Positions 42,134 through 51,217 of a stretch of 64,000 nucleotides of DNA are shown here, piece by piece. Numbering within the stretch: position 1 is the stretch's first letter; each line of letters begins with the position of its first letter. Under the pieces are notes generated by a model, which worked only from the letters and a program-made list of their open reading frames with translations, made no database searches and had not been told where the DNA came from. Origin of the DNA: Streptomyces zhihengii (lineage in GTDB: Bacteria > Actinomycetota > Actinomycetes > Streptomycetales > Streptomycetaceae); assembly GCF_016919245.1 (NCBI RefSeq), contig NZ_JAFEJA010000001.1, forward strand, positions 1,426,001 through 1,490,000, in the 5' to 3' direction. A program made the position numbers and the translations under genes.

Positions 42134-44080
42134 ATGACGACGACGAACGACAACCCGGCCGGCGCCCGGCGACGGCACAGACGGACGCCCGCGCTGCTCG
42201 GCGCCGCGGCCCTGGTGACCGCCGCCGCGACGGCGGTCACCGCGGGCCCCGCGGCACAGGCCGCCGGCAACCCGCGGACGGCGCCGGGCCCGGCCGAGCG
42301 GAAACCCGCCGTCTCCGCCTCCGCCGGTCTCGCCCCCGGCGGCCGCGCGGAGCGCGTGGCCGGCGCCCACGACGACACCGGGGGCGTCGACGTCGCGGAC
42401 CGGGACCCGGGTCACGGCGACGACGGCGGGGAGGGCGTCGACGTGCCGCCCGGCACCGTCGGCTACGTCCGGGCCCCGGCGTCCGCGTTCGCCACCGGCA
42501 ACGCCGGCCGGCCGCTCGACCTGCTGCTGCACCCCGACTCCGGGAAGCTGTACGTCGGTGCCGACAACATCCCCGACACCTCGGCGGTGGCCGAGCAGGG
42601 GCTCTACGCCCTGGACGCGGGCAGCGGCGCGGTCCTCGGCCACATCGCCCGCGCCCCCGGCGCGGGCGGCGCGACGGCCGCCCGGGTGGTGCGCCGGATC
42701 GTCGCACCGCTCCCCGGCGACGGCGTGGTCTTCCACTACCCGCTGCGCGGGCTGGGCAGCGCCCGGCACGGCGACACCGAGGCCCGGGGCGTCTGGGCCG
42801 ACGGCGCCTCGTACACCGGCGTCGGCCAGGACGCCGACACCTCCTCCGTGCTGGTCGCCGCGGGCGGCGAGTTGCGCCGTGTGGACCTCGCCACCGGAGC
42901 CGTCGGGCGGACCGCGGCCCTGGAGGGCGCCGGCGACCTCGCCGTGGACGCGGTCCGCGGCGCCGCCTGGTCCCTGGGCACCGCCGACGGCGCCCCGGTG
43001 CTGCGGCGCGTCGACACCGCCGCCTTCGGCGTCACCGCCACGGCCCCGCTGCCGGCCGACTTCATGACCTTCGTGGAGGCGGACCCGGCCACCGGCAACG
43101 TGTGGGTGGGCAACGGCACCTCGGTGCTGGTCTTCGACGCGGACGCCCGGCCGCTGGCCACCCTCACGGGCACGGACCGGCCGATGGCGGTCGCGTTCGA
43201 CGGAGCGACCGGGCGGGCCTTCCTGCTGCGGGAGGACCTCTCCGACGGCACCACGGACGACACCGGGTCGCTGGAGGTTCTCGACGCCTCCTCCCTGGAG
43301 CCGGCCGCGCCCGCCGTACCCCTGCCGGGCAGCGTCCGGGTGGGCGGCTACGCGGGCGTCGCCGTCGCCCCCGGGGCCACGTCCGTCTTCGTCACCATGG
43401 CCGCGGAGAGCAAGGTCCTCCGCTTCGACCTGCGGACGTCCCCCAGGGTCCTCGGGTCCCCCGCCGACCGGACCGCCGCACCCGGCGACGAGGTCACCCT
43501 GACCGCGGCGGCCGAGGGCACCCCGGAGCCGGCCGTGCGGTGGCAGGTCAGCACGGACGGCGGCGGGACCTGGTCCGCGGTCGAGGGCGCGACGGCGGAC
43601 ACGTACACCTTCACCGCCGCCGCCGGTCAGAACGGCCACCGGTTCCGTGCCGAGTTCCACAACGAGGCCGGCACGACCCGGACCGCGCCGATGACACTCA
43701 CCGTCAAGGCCCCCGGCGGCGACGGAGGCGGCAGCGGGGGCGGGGAGACCGAACCGCCCGGCGGTGACGCGACGGGCGGCGGCAGCGGCTCGGGCGGCAC
43801 CTCCGGCTCGGCGGGCGGCGGCGACTCCGGCGGCACGGGCTCCGGCGGCGGCGACTCCGGCGGCTCGTCGGGCGGAACCGCGGCCGGCGGCAGCGGCGGC
43901 GGTGTCGTCGGCGGCACGGGAGGGGGCACGGGCTCGGTGACGGAGGGCGGCACGGCCGGCGCGGGCGGCAGCCTCGCCTCCACCGGTGTCGCCGCCGGCG
44001 CGGCAGCCGGTGGGGCCCTGCTGCTCACGGCCGCCGGCTGGTACCTCCACCGGCGCACCCGGACGGCCCGCGAGGGCTGA
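42134..44080 (+). CDS. LAxTG-anchored surface protein with beta-propeller and Ig-like domain
   Basis: 648 residues from ATG 42134 (MTTTNDNPAGARRRHRR). A basic N-terminus and long signal-like hydrophobic stretch end in AAQAAG. Residues about 110-440 have repeats such as RPLDLLLHPDSGKLYVGADN, ATGNVWVGNGTSVLVFDAD and AGVAVAPGATSVFVTMAAESKVLRFDL, typical of YncE-like propellers. An Ig-like module follows (VTLTAAAEGTPEPAVRWQVS), then a ~100-residue Gly/Ser linker and a sorting signal LASTG plus membrane segment and RR tail for a class E sortase. The gene probably shares the iron-box promoter with the upstream gene. Confidence 0.82.
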   Translation: MTTTNDNPAGARRRHRRTPALLGAAALVTAAATAVTAGPAAQAAGNPRTAPGPAERKPAVSASAGLAPGGRAERVAGAHDDTGGVDVADRDPGHGDDGGEGVDVPPGTVGYVRAPASAFATGNAGRPLDLLLHPDSGKLYVGADNIPDTSAVAEQGLYALDAGSGAVLGHIARAPGAGGATAARVVRRIVAPLPGDGVVFHYPLRGLGSARHGDTEARGVWADGASYTGVGQDADTSSVLVAAGGELRRVDLATGAVGRTAALEGAGDLAVDAVRGAAWSLGTADGAPVLRRVDTAAFGVTATAPLPADFMTFVEADPATGNVWVGNGTSVLVFDADARPLATLTGTDRPMAVAFDGATGRAFLLREDLSDGTTDDTGSLEVLDASSLEPAAPAVPLPGSVRVGGYAGVAVAPGATSVFVTMAAESKVLRFDLRTSPRVLGSPADRTAAPGDEVTLTAAAEGTPEPAVRWQVSTDGGGTWSAVEGATADTYTFTAAAGQNGHRFRAEFHNEAGTTRTAPMTLTVKAPGGDGGGSGGGETEPPGGDATGGGSGSGGTSGSAGGGDSGGTGSGGGDSGGSSGGTAAGGSGGGVVGGTGGGTGSVTEGGTAGAGGSLASTGVAAGAAAGGALLLTAAGWYLHRRTRTAREG

Positions 44081-44096
44081 CGGCCGCGGGGGAAAC

Positions 44097-44129
44097 GACG
44101 AGGGGCCGCCCGGTGGGCGGCCCCTCGTC
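44097..44129. terminator. Bidirectional terminator between converging genes
   Basis: Perfect 15-bp stem (GACGAGGGGCCGCCC / complement) with loop GGT, 16 bp after the LAxTG gene and 27 bp before the end of the minus-strand gene. Confidence 0.85.
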
Positions 44130-44156
44130 ACGGCCCGTCCGGCACGCGCCCCGGGA

Positions 44157-44726
44157 TCAGGGGCTGGCGGTCGAGACGACGTACACCCAGGGCTTCTCCG
44201 GCTCCGTCAGATCGACGGTGATGTCCTGGCTGGGGCGCGGATCCTTGTTCCTGTGGGTCGTGCCCGCCCAGTCCCGGCCCTGGAGGCCGAAGTTCCAGCC
44301 GACCGTCGCGGAGTCCCGCTCGGCGATGGTGACCTCGCCGTCGCGCAGCGCGTCGCGGTCGGTGCCGACGCCCTTCAGGAACCGGTCGAGGCCCTTGGGC
44401 GTGGTGCGGAACTGGACGTAGAAGCGGCTGGTCTTCCAGTTGCTGGTCTCGTAGTAGCCGACCCGCCAGGAGCCCTCGGGGATCGGCACCTCGAAGATGC
44501 GGCGCTTCATCTTCGACGGCCACTTGTCGCGCAGGCCGTCCGCCGAGGACTCGGCCTCCTTGTCGCGTCCGCTGTCCCGGCTCTGCTCGGCCGAGATGAC
44601 CAGATACCCGGCGGGGATTCCGATGAGGAGCACGATCGTGATCGCGGTGAGCCAGCGGCGCACCAGCATGTGCCGCCGGTTCTCCGGCGGCTTCGGCGGG
44701 CTGGGCTGTCGGGTCAGCGTGGTCAT
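44157..44726 (-). CDS. Single-pass membrane hypothetical protein
   Basis: A 189-residue protein with a membrane segment near 28-46 (LTAITIVLLIGIPAGYLVIS) and an extracytoplasmic beta-rich domain (VPIPEGSWRVGYYETSNWKTSRFYVQF, DRDALRDGEVTIAERDS). The family is not recognised. Its ATG overlaps the ROK kinase stop (ATGA), so it is translationally coupled to that gene and may be a membrane partner of it. Confidence 0.75.
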   Translation of the reverse strand: MTTLTRQPSPPKPPENRRHMLVRRWLTAITIVLLIGIPAGYLVISAEQSRDSGRDKEAESSADGLRDKWPSKMKRRIFEVPIPEGSWRVGYYETSNWKTSRFYVQFRTTPKGLDRFLKGVGTDRDALRDGEVTIAERDSATVGWNFGLQGRDWAGTTHRNKDPRPSQDITVDLTEPEKPWVYVVSTASP

Positions 44727-45889
44727 GAGGGGGGATCCTGGGTGGGACGGACGGAACTCGGACTGCGCAGGGCCTGCGCGTAGCGCTCGTAGCGTTCGTG
44801 GCGCTCCACCCGGCGGCGGTTCGCGCGGCGGAAGCGCCGTGCGACCAGCCGGGCGAGGTCGGCCGCTCCGACCATACCGGCCTCGGGGCCGAGCTGGGCC
44901 TTGGCGATCCGCGCCTCGGGCCGGTAGCCGCGGCCGGTGAGATGGCGGCGGAAGGCGTCCCGGGCGGGGCCGATGAGCAGGTCGTCGGCCGCGCTGACGC
45001 CGCCGCCGATGACGAAGCAGGAGGGGTCGAGCGCGGCGGCGAGATTGGCGATGCCGACGCCCAGCCACTGGCCGATGTCCTGGAGCAGTTCGACGCACAT
45101 CGCGTCGCCCTCGCGCGCCAGTTCGGTGATCAGCGGGCCGGTGATGTCGCGGACGTTCCCGCCGACCCGGTCGATGATGTTGTAGGCCACCGGCGAGTCG
45201 GCCGCGGCCAGCTCCCGGGCCTCGCGCACCAGCGCGTTGCCGGAGCTGTACTGCTCCCAGCAGCCCCGGTTGCCGCACGGGCAGCGGTGGCCGCCGGGCA
45301 CGACCTGCATATGGCCGAACTCACCCGCGACCCCGTACTTGCCCCGCTTGACCTGGCCGTCCTCCAGGATCGCGCCGCCGATGCCGGTGCCGAGCGTGAT
45401 CATGACGAGGTGGTCCTCGCCGCGGCCGGCGCCGAAGCGCCACTCGGCCCAGGCGGCGGTGTTCGCGTCGTTGTCGACGAGGACGGGGACGGCGAGCCGG
45501 GCCGAGAGCGCGTCGCGCAGCGGCTCGTTGCGCCACGCCAGGTGGGGCGCGAAGAGGACCTTGGAGCGGTCGGCGTCGACCCAGCCGGCCGCCCCGATGC
45601 CGACGGCGTGCACGTCGTGGCGGTCGGAGAGGTCGAGCACCAGCTCGCAGATGGTGTCCTCGACGACCTTGGGGCTCTTGGACTTGTCCGGCGTCTCGGT
45701 GCGCACCTTCTCAAGGATGACGCCGTCGGCGTCGACGACGCCGGCCATCACCTTGGTGCCGCCGATGTCGATCCCGACGGTGGGGACCCGCGGCGCGGTG
45801 AGGTGGGAACGCCGCTCGCGGGTGCCGACGGTCTTGAGGACGGTCGCACGCGCGGCGCCTCGGTGCGTGAAGTCGCGGTACGTGCTCAC
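44723..45889 (-). CDS. ROK-family sugar kinase (glucokinase-like)
   Basis: 388 residues from GTG 45889. Landmarks: phosphate loop VGIDIGGTKVMAGVVDADG, substrate motif LVDNDANTAAWAEW, LGTGIGGAILEDGQ, and the ROK zinc motif GHRCPCGNRGCWEQY. The GlkA-type kinases of Streptomyces phosphorylate glucose; ROK proteins can also use other hexoses. There is a 30-residue N-terminal extension ending just before APRVPTVG. It is transcribed in the same direction as the ABC operon but separated from it by a strong terminator, so it is probably a separate unit with the membrane protein. Confidence 0.88.
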   Translation of the reverse strand: MSTYRDFTHRGAARATVLKTVGTRERRSHLTAPRVPTVGIDIGGTKVMAGVVDADGVILEKVRTETPDKSKSPKVVEDTICELVLDLSDRHDVHAVGIGAAGWVDADRSKVLFAPHLAWRNEPLRDALSARLAVPVLVDNDANTAAWAEWRFGAGRGEDHLVMITLGTGIGGAILEDGQVKRGKYGVAGEFGHMQVVPGGHRCPCGNRGCWEQYSSGNALVREARELAAADSPVAYNIIDRVGGNVRDITGPLITELAREGDAMCVELLQDIGQWLGVGIANLAAALDPSCFVIGGGVSAADDLLIGPARDAFRRHLTGRGYRPEARIAKAQLGPEAGMVGAADLARLVARRFRRANRRRVERHERYERYAQALRSPSSVRPTQDPPS

Positions 45890-45971
45890 GTCGTCCCTGC
45901 GCTCGTGGGGGGGCTGCTCCGGGTCAGCGGGCGGACGGCGCCCGCCGGGATCCGATGCTAGTCGTTCCGGT

Positions 45972-46008
45972 CCGGCCCGGGGGCGGGGCCCGCCCGCCCC
46001 CGGGCCGG
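45972..46008 (-). terminator. Strong terminator after the inositol-type ABC operon
   Basis: Perfect 16-bp stem beginning CCGGCCCGGGGGCGGG with a 5-base loop, six bases past the stop of the ABC ATPase gene. Confidence 0.85.
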
Positions 46009-46014
46009 GAGGCG

Positions 46015-46860
46015 TCAGTCCGTGCCGGGGCCGGGCTTCGCGGGGTGGCCGCCCAGGTGGGTGGGGACCGGTGCGCGCTCCAGTTCGTGGCGCAGGTCCT
46101 CCAGCTCGCTGCCGCCCGCCATCTGCCGGGTGAGCTCGTCGAGGGTGACCGTCTCCCGGGTGTGGCTCGCGGCCATGACACCGCGCTTGAGCAGCACGAA
46201 CCGGTCGCCGACGAGGTAGGCGTGGTGGGGGTTGTGGGTGATCAGCACCACGCCGAGACCGGCGTCGCGCGCCGCGGCCACGTACTTGAGGACCACACCG
46301 GACTGCTTCACGCCGAGCGCGGCGGTGGGTTCGTCGAGGACGAGCACCTTGGCGCCGAAGTACACGGCGCGGGCGATGGCCACGCACTGGCGCTCGCCGC
46401 CGGACAGGGTGCCGATGGGCTGGTCGACGTCCCGCAGGTCGATGCCCATGCGCAGCAGCTCGGAGCGGGTGGTGGCGCGCATCGTCTCGACGTCGAGGCG
46501 CCTGAAGGGGCCCTTGCCCTTCACGGGCTCGGAGCCGAGGAAGAAGTTCCGCCAGACCGGCATCAGCGGCACGACGGCCAGGTCCTGGTAGACGGTGGCG
46601 ATACCGCGGCCGAGGGCCTCGCGCGGGTTGCCGAGCGAGACCTCCTCGCCCTCGATGCGGAAGGTGCCGGCGTCGTGCCGGTGCAGCCCCGCGATGATCT
46701 TGATGAGGGTCGACTTGCCGGCGCCGTTGTCGCCGAGGACGCAGGTGATCTCCCCCGCGCCGACCTCCAGCGAGACGCCTTCGAGGGCACGGATGTTGCC
46801 GTAGTACTTGCTGACGTCGTCCAGTGCGACGAGGGGCCCCGCGGGCTGGGTGCCGGTCAC
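46015..46860 (-). CDS. Sugar ABC transporter ATP-binding protein (single NBD)
   Basis: A 281-residue ATPase: Walker [17 protein letters not shown], signature [14 protein letters not shown], Walker [16 protein letters not shown]. It belongs to the ribose/inositol (CUT2) group but has one nucleotide-binding domain rather than the usual two (about 500 residues), so it probably works as a homodimer. GTG 46860 overlaps the permease stop (GTGA). The extended C-terminal tail ([15 protein letters not shown]) is low-complexity. Confidence 0.9.
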   Translation of the reverse strand: MTGTQPAGPLVALDDVSKYYGNIRALEGVSLEVGAGEITCVLGDNGAGKSTLIKIIAGLHRHDAGTFRIEGEEVSLGNPREALGRGIATVYQDLAVVPLMPVWRNFFLGSEPVKGKGPFRRLDVETMRATTRSELLRMGIDLRDVDQPIGTLSGGERQCVAIARAVYFGAKVLVLDEPTAALGVKQSGVVLKYVAAARDAGLGVVLITHNPHHAYLVGDRFVLLKRGVMAASHTRETVTLDELTRQMAGGSELEDLRHELERAPVPTHLGGHPAKPGPGTD

Positions 46861-47918
46861 CGTGTCGCCTCCGCGCGCTTGCGTACCCATGCGTTGAGCA
46901 GGGTGGCCAGAAGGAGCATCGCTCCGAGGAAGAACTTGAACCAGTCCGGGTTCCACTCGGCGTAGACGATGCCCTTGCTCGTCATGCCGAAGATGAACGC
47001 GCCGACCGCCGAGCCGATGGCGGATCCGTAGCCGCCGGTGATCAGACAGCCGCCGATCACGGCCGCGATGATGTAGGTCAGCTCGTTGCCGACGCCTTCG
47101 CCGGACTGCACCACGTCGAACGAGAACAGCAGGTGCTGGCCGGACACCCAGGCGGCGAACGCGACGCCCATGTAGAGGAAGATCTTGGTCCGCTTGACCG
47201 GGACGCCCACCGCGCGGGCGGCGTCGGCGCCGCCGCCGACGGCGAAGATCCAGTTGCCGAAGCGGGTGCGCAGCAGGATCCAGGTGGCCAGGGCGACGAG
47301 CACGGCCCACCACAGGATCGTCGACTTGACCGTGGCGCCGAGGAGCGGGGTCTCGGCGAACACCGCGCGGGCGGATGCGAATCCCTCCATGTCCGCGATG
47401 GACTTGGTGGACACGGTGCCGCTGATCAGCTTGGTGAAGCCGAGGTTGAGGCCGGTCAGCATCAGGAAGGTGCCGAGCGTGATGATGAAGCTGGGCAGCT
47501 TCGTGCGGGTGAGCATGAAGCCGTTGAAGGCGCCGATCGCCAGGGTGACCAGCAGGGACACCCCGACGCCGACCCAGACGTTGGCGGTCATCTGGTAGCT
47601 GAACATCGACGAGATCAGCGCCGAGCTGGTGACCATCACACCGGCGGACAGGTCGAACTCGCCGCCGATCATCAGCAGCGCGACCGGCACGGCCATCACC
47701 CCGAGGGTGGAGGCCGCGTAGAGGACGGTGTTGAGGCTGGAGGGCTGGAGGAAGGAGTCGGCCACGATCGAGAAGAAGACGAACACGGCGACGGCGCCGA
47801 CCACCGAGCCCAGCTCGGGGCGGCCCATGAGCCGGCGCGTCAGCGAGGTGCGCAGCAGGCGTTCGTCCTGCGCCGGCTCGGCGCTGCCGGGTACGGCGGG
47901 TGGCGCGGCCTGGCTCAT
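46857..47918 (-). CDS. Sugar ABC transporter permease (CUT2 family)
   Basis: A 353-residue membrane protein with about ten hydrophobic segments. [22 protein letters not shown] and [23 protein letters not shown] are typical of RbsC-like permeases, and the conserved [27 protein letters not shown] closes the protein. ATGA overlap with the binding-protein gene shows translational coupling. Predicted substrate: inositol or a related polyol, from gene context. Confidence 0.92.
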   Translation of the reverse strand: MSQAAPPAVPGSAEPAQDERLLRTSLTRRLMGRPELGSVVGAVAVFVFFSIVADSFLQPSSLNTVLYAASTLGVMAVPVALLMIGGEFDLSAGVMVTSSALISSMFSYQMTANVWVGVGVSLLVTLAIGAFNGFMLTRTKLPSFIITLGTFLMLTGLNLGFTKLISGTVSTKSIADMEGFASARAVFAETPLLGATVKSTILWWAVLVALATWILLRTRFGNWIFAVGGGADAARAVGVPVKRTKIFLYMGVAFAAWVSGQHLLFSFDVVQSGEGVGNELTYIIAAVIGGCLITGGYGSAIGSAVGAFIFGMTSKGIVYAEWNPDWFKFFLGAMLLLATLLNAWVRKRAEATR

Positions 47919-48934
47919 CGGGTCCCCCGTTCCGTGTACTCCCTGAGCTGGGCGGCGTCCTTCTCGGTGATGATCTGCGGGCCGGTCAGCACGGGCCGGC
48001 CGCCGCCGAGGACGTCGGCGTTGTACTTGTACAGCCACAGCAGGTCGACGGCCTCGTAGCCCTGGAGGTAGGGCTGCTGGTCGACGGCGAAGCCGAGGGT
48101 GCCCTGTTCGAGGCCGGCGGCGACCTTGGCGTTGAGGTCGAAGGTGTCGATCTCGGCGTCGGACCCGGCCGTCTTCTTCGCCTGCACCGCGGCGTCGGCG
48201 AACGGCGCGCCGAGGGTGACGACGGCGTCCACGGACCGGTCGGCCTGGAGCTTGGCCTCGATGGACGCCTGGACGTCGGGCATGTTGGTGCCGTCGACGT
48301 AGAGGTTCTGCACCTGGCCGCCGAAGGTCTTCTTCACCCCGGCGCAGCGCTGCTCGTGGCCGACGTTGCCCTGCTCGTGCAGGACGCAGAGGGCCTTCTT
48401 GCGCCCGCGTTCGGTCAGCTCCTCGCCGACGGCCTCGCCGGCCACCGACTCGTCCTGGCCGATGTGGGTCAGCGCCCCGTACTCCTCGGACTGCGCGGAG
48501 CCCGAGTTGACGGTGATCACGGGGATGCCGGCCGCGGTGGCCTTGGCGACGACGGCCTTCATGGCGTCGGGCTTGGCGAGGGTGACGATCAGCGCGTCGA
48601 CCTTCTTGGAGATGTAGGAGTCGACGAGCTGCGCCTGCTGCTGGCCCTCGTCGCTGTGGGCGTAGAGGAAGTTGATGTTGTCCTTGGCCGCGGCCTCCTT
48701 GGCGCCCTTCTGGACGATGTCCCAGAAGGTGTCGCCGTCCCCGGAGTGGGTGACCATGGCGAAGGTCCAGCGCGGGGTGGTGACCGCGGCCTTGCCCCGG
48801 GCGTTCTCGGCGGCCCTGCGCGCGTCCTCGGCCCGCTTGCCGCCCGTGCTGCTGCACCCCGCGAGGGCGGTGACCCCGAGTACCGCCGCCAGCACCGCGC
48901 CGAGCGCGCGTACCCCTGTCCTTGCCCGTGCCAC
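47915..48934 (-). CDS. Sugar ABC transporter substrate-binding lipoprotein (second of two)
   Basis: 339 residues from GTG 48934. A lipoprotein signal ends in LAGCSS. The periplasmic-binding-protein type I fold is shown by [55 protein letters not shown] and [12 protein letters not shown]. It is about 60% identical by eye to the protein encoded at 49159-50148, so the pair is a tandem duplication. It is directly coupled to the permease gene. Confidence 0.9.
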   Translation of the reverse strand: MARARTGVRALGAVLAAVLGVTALAGCSSTGGKRAEDARRAAENARGKAAVTTPRWTFAMVTHSGDGDTFWDIVQKGAKEAAAKDNINFLYAHSDEGQQQAQLVDSYISKKVDALIVTLAKPDAMKAVVAKATAAGIPVITVNSGSAQSEEYGALTHIGQDESVAGEAVGEELTERGRKKALCVLHEQGNVGHEQRCAGVKKTFGGQVQNLYVDGTNMPDVQASIEAKLQADRSVDAVVTLGAPFADAAVQAKKTAGSDAEIDTFDLNAKVAAGLEQGTLGFAVDQQPYLQGYEAVDLLWLYKYNADVLGGGRPVLTGPQIITEKDAAQLREYTERGTR

Positions 48935-49158
48935 GAAGCCGTGCCCTTCTCGCCGTGTCGTTCCGTACCGCCGGGGGTCGTCCCGCCCGTACCGCCGGGG
49001 GGCCTGCTGACCCGGCCCGGCCGCCCAAGTATCCGTCACGCCGGACGGCCGGACCGGCAGCGGGTGCGGCCGGGCCCGCGGGGGCCGGGCCGCCCGGGGT
49101 CCGGCGGCCCGGTGTCCCCGGGGCTCCCGGGACCGCTCCCGGTGGTGCCGCGGGCGGC
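48935..49158. other. 224-bp gap between the two binding-protein genes
   Basis: GC-rich. CGTACCGCCGGGGG-like segments are repeated about 27 bp apart (48964, 48987). Unlike the tightly coupled downstream genes, this spacing could permit a separate promoter or RNA processing site, but none is recognisable. Confidence 0.5.
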
Positions 49159-50148
49159 TCACCGGGTGCCGGCGGCCGTGAGCTTCTCCAGCGCCGGGAC
49201 GTCCTCGGCGGTGACGAGCGCGGGGCCGGTGAGGACCGGCTTGCCGCCGCCGGTGACGTTGCCGTTGACCTTGTGCAGCCACAGTCCGTCCACGGCGAGA
49301 TAGCCCTGGAGGTAGGGCTGCTGGTCCACGGCGAAGGTGATCTCCTTCGCCTTCAGGCTCGCCACCACGGCCGCGTTGAGGTCGAAGGTGGAGATCTCGG
49401 CCTTCGACCCGGCGCCCTGGCGGGCCTTGACCGACGCCGCGGCGAAGGGCGCGCCGAGGGTGACCACGGCGTCGATGTCCCGGCCGCTCTGGAGCCGGGC
49501 CTCGATGGAGGAGGTGGTGGCGGGCATGTTGGTGCCCTCGACGTTCAGGTTCTCCACCTCGCCGCCGAAGGTCTTGCGGACCCCGTCGCAGCGCGCCTCC
49601 AGGGAGACGTTGCCCTGCTCGTGGATGACGCAGAGGGCCTTCTTGCGCCCGCGTTCGTTCAGCTCCTCGCCGACGGCCTCGCCGGCCACCGACTCGTCCT
49701 GGCCGATGTGGCCGAGCGCGCCGAGGTCCTTCGAGAACTCCCCGCCCGAGTTGACGGTGACGACGGGGATGCCGGCCGCGACGGCCTTGCGGACGACGTC
49801 GCCGACCGCCTCCGGCTTGGCGAGGGTGACCACGATGCCGTCGACCTTCTGGTCGATGTAGGTCTGCACGAGCTGGGCCTGCTCCTTGCCCTCGGGGGCG
49901 GCCGCGTACAGGAAGCGCACGTTGTCCTTGCGGGCGGCGGCCGCGGCCCCCTTCTGGACGATGTCCCAGAAGGTGTCGCCCTGCCCGGAGTGGGTGACCA
50001 TCGCGATCTTCATCGCCGGGGTGCCGGCCGCGGGGGCGGCGTCCTCGGCGGCGGGCTTCTCGTTGCCCTCCTTGCCCCCGGAACCGCTGCATCCGGCGGC
50101 CAGGGCGCAGACGGCGAGCACCGCCGCCGCCGTGCGGATGATGCGCAT
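49159..50148 (-). CDS. Sugar ABC transporter substrate-binding lipoprotein (first of two)
   Basis: A 329-residue lipoprotein (CALAAGCSGSGG lipobox). Key segments: [76 protein letters not shown]. It is the first gene of the operon, with AGGAGG before the ATG and a good promoter (TTGACG, 17 bp, TAGAAA). In S. coelicolor, similar twin binding proteins belong to the inositol (iol) region; that is the basis for the substrate guess. Confidence 0.9.
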   Translation of the reverse strand: MRIIRTAAAVLAVCALAAGCSGSGGKEGNEKPAAEDAAPAAGTPAMKIAMVTHSGQGDTFWDIVQKGAAAAARKDNVRFLYAAAPEGKEQAQLVQTYIDQKVDGIVVTLAKPEAVGDVVRKAVAAGIPVVTVNSGGEFSKDLGALGHIGQDESVAGEAVGEELNERGRKKALCVIHEQGNVSLEARCDGVRKTFGGEVENLNVEGTNMPATTSSIEARLQSGRDIDAVVTLGAPFAAASVKARQGAGSKAEISTFDLNAAVVASLKAKEITFAVDQQPYLQGYLAVDGLWLHKVNGNVTGGGKPVLTGPALVTAEDVPALEKLTAAGTR

Positions 50149-50192
50149 GGTGTCGCCTCCTGTCCCGGGCCGCCCCGTTGCGGCTGGGGGAG

Positions 50193-50237
50193 TTTCTACG
50201 ACGGGCGCGCGACCCCGTCAAGGCTTTGTCCGAACAT
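50193..50237 (-). promoter_or_regulatory. Promoter and operator candidate of the inositol-type ABC operon
   Basis: TTGACG (50221-50216), 17 bp, TAGAAA (50198-50193), about 38 nt leader. Immediately upstream on the same strand is ATGTTCGGACAAAG, matching the motif ATTGTCAGGACAAAG before the dehydrogenase gene at 51218; in both, the motif is followed two bases later by TTGAC. Confidence 0.75.
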
Positions 50238-50246
50238 TCTGACGGG

Positions 50247-50309
50247 GAACGGGGAACAGGCAACGGGCAACGGGCAACGGGCAACGGGCAACGGGCAACA
50301 GGTAACGGG
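50247..50309. repeat. Heptanucleotide microsatellite, nine units
   Basis: Nine consecutive 7-mers of form (C/G/T)AAC(G/A)GG, five of them perfect CAACGGG. G-tracts at a regular 4-base spacing could form a G-quadruplex on the plus strand. It lies just upstream of the ABC promoter and downstream of the GntR stop. Confidence 0.95.
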
Positions 50310-50341
50310 CGCCGGGCGGCTGCGGGACGGGCCCGGCGGCG

Positions 50342-51115
50342 TCAGGGCCGTACCAGGAGCTGGAACTCGAAGGAGTAGCGCGACGCCCGGTAGACATGGG
50401 CGCCGAACTCGACGGCCCGGCCGGTGTCGTCGAAGGTGGTGCGTTCCATGGTCAGCAGCGGCGCGCCGGCCTCCTCGCCGAGCAGTTCCGCGTCGGCGGG
50501 GCCGGCCGCGCGGGCGCCGACCGACTGCCGGGCGCTGTGCAGGGTGATGCCCGCCGCCCGCATCAGCCGGTACAGCCCGGTGGATTCCAGCCGCTCGGTG
50601 TCGCAGTCGAGCAAGCGGGCCGGCAGATGGTTGCGCAGCCGGGCCATCGGTTCCCCGTGGGCGTAGCGCAGCCGCTCGATCATCCGGACGTCGCTGCCCT
50701 CGGCGATCCCGAGGGCGGCCGCGACCCGGGCGTCGGCCGGTTCGACGGCATGGGCCAGCACCTTGGTCGCCGGGTGCTGGCCGGCGGCCTCCAGGTCGTC
50801 GTAGAGGCTGCTGAGCTCCAGCGGGCGGCGGACCTGGCTGTGCACGACCTGGGTGCCCACGCCTCTGCGGCGCACCAGCAGGCCCTTGTCCACGAGGGAC
50901 TGGATGGCCTGGCGGACGGTGGGCCGGGAGAGCCCGAGGCGGGCGGCGAGTTCTATCTCGTTGCCGAGCAGGCTGCCGGGTGTGAGCGCCCCTCGCTCGA
51001 TGGCCGATTCCAGCTGCTGGGCAAGCTGGAAGTAGAGCGGGACCGGGCTGTTGCGGTCCACGCTCAGCGGGAGCGACCGGGACGTGTCCGTCTCGTGTCT
51101 GGGCTGCTTGGGCAC
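50342..51115 (-). CDS. GntR/HutC-family transcriptional regulator
   Basis: A 257-residue protein from GTG 51115. The N-terminal winged helix is PLYFQLAQQLESAIERGALTPGS then LAARLGLSRPTVRQAIQSLV. The C-terminal UTRA sensor domain includes VRMIERLRYAHGEPMARLRNHLP and LLTMERTTFDDTGRAVEFGAHVYR. It lies between, and probably controls, the ABC operon and the divergent dehydrogenase, which share a motif. A -10 box (TACGCT at 51128-51123) lies seven bases before the GTG, so its mRNA may be leaderless. The effector is likely an inositol- or sugar-phosphate-type compound. Confidence 0.9.
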   Translation of the reverse strand: MPKQPRHETDTSRSLPLSVDRNSPVPLYFQLAQQLESAIERGALTPGSLLGNEIELAARLGLSRPTVRQAIQSLVDKGLLVRRRGVGTQVVHSQVRRPLELSSLYDDLEAAGQHPATKVLAHAVEPADARVAAALGIAEGSDVRMIERLRYAHGEPMARLRNHLPARLLDCDTERLESTGLYRLMRAAGITLHSARQSVGARAAGPADAELLGEEAGAPLLTMERTTFDDTGRAVEFGAHVYRASRYSFEFQLLVRP

Positions 51116-51165
51116 GTGGGGGAGCGTAGTCGCACGCCATGTTGACGGGAAGTCGTGAGGTTCGA

Positions 51166-51187
51166 TTGTCAGGACAAAGTCTTGACA
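51166..51187 (+). promoter_or_regulatory. Operator and -35 of the dehydrogenase gene
   Basis: Perfect palindrome TTGTC-AG-GACAA (51166-51177), followed by TTGACA at 51182-51187; no good -10 is seen and there is no Shine-Dalgarno before ATG 51218. The sequence matches the ABC promoter motif. Confidence 0.7.
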
Positions 51188-51217
51188 GCCGGCCCGGCCC
51201 GCCTCCACCTTTGGGCC

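Noticed and set aside
44723..50148. One long operon from the binding protein to the ROK kinase
   Set aside because: A 16-bp perfect terminator at 45972-46008 separates the ABC operon from the ROK gene.
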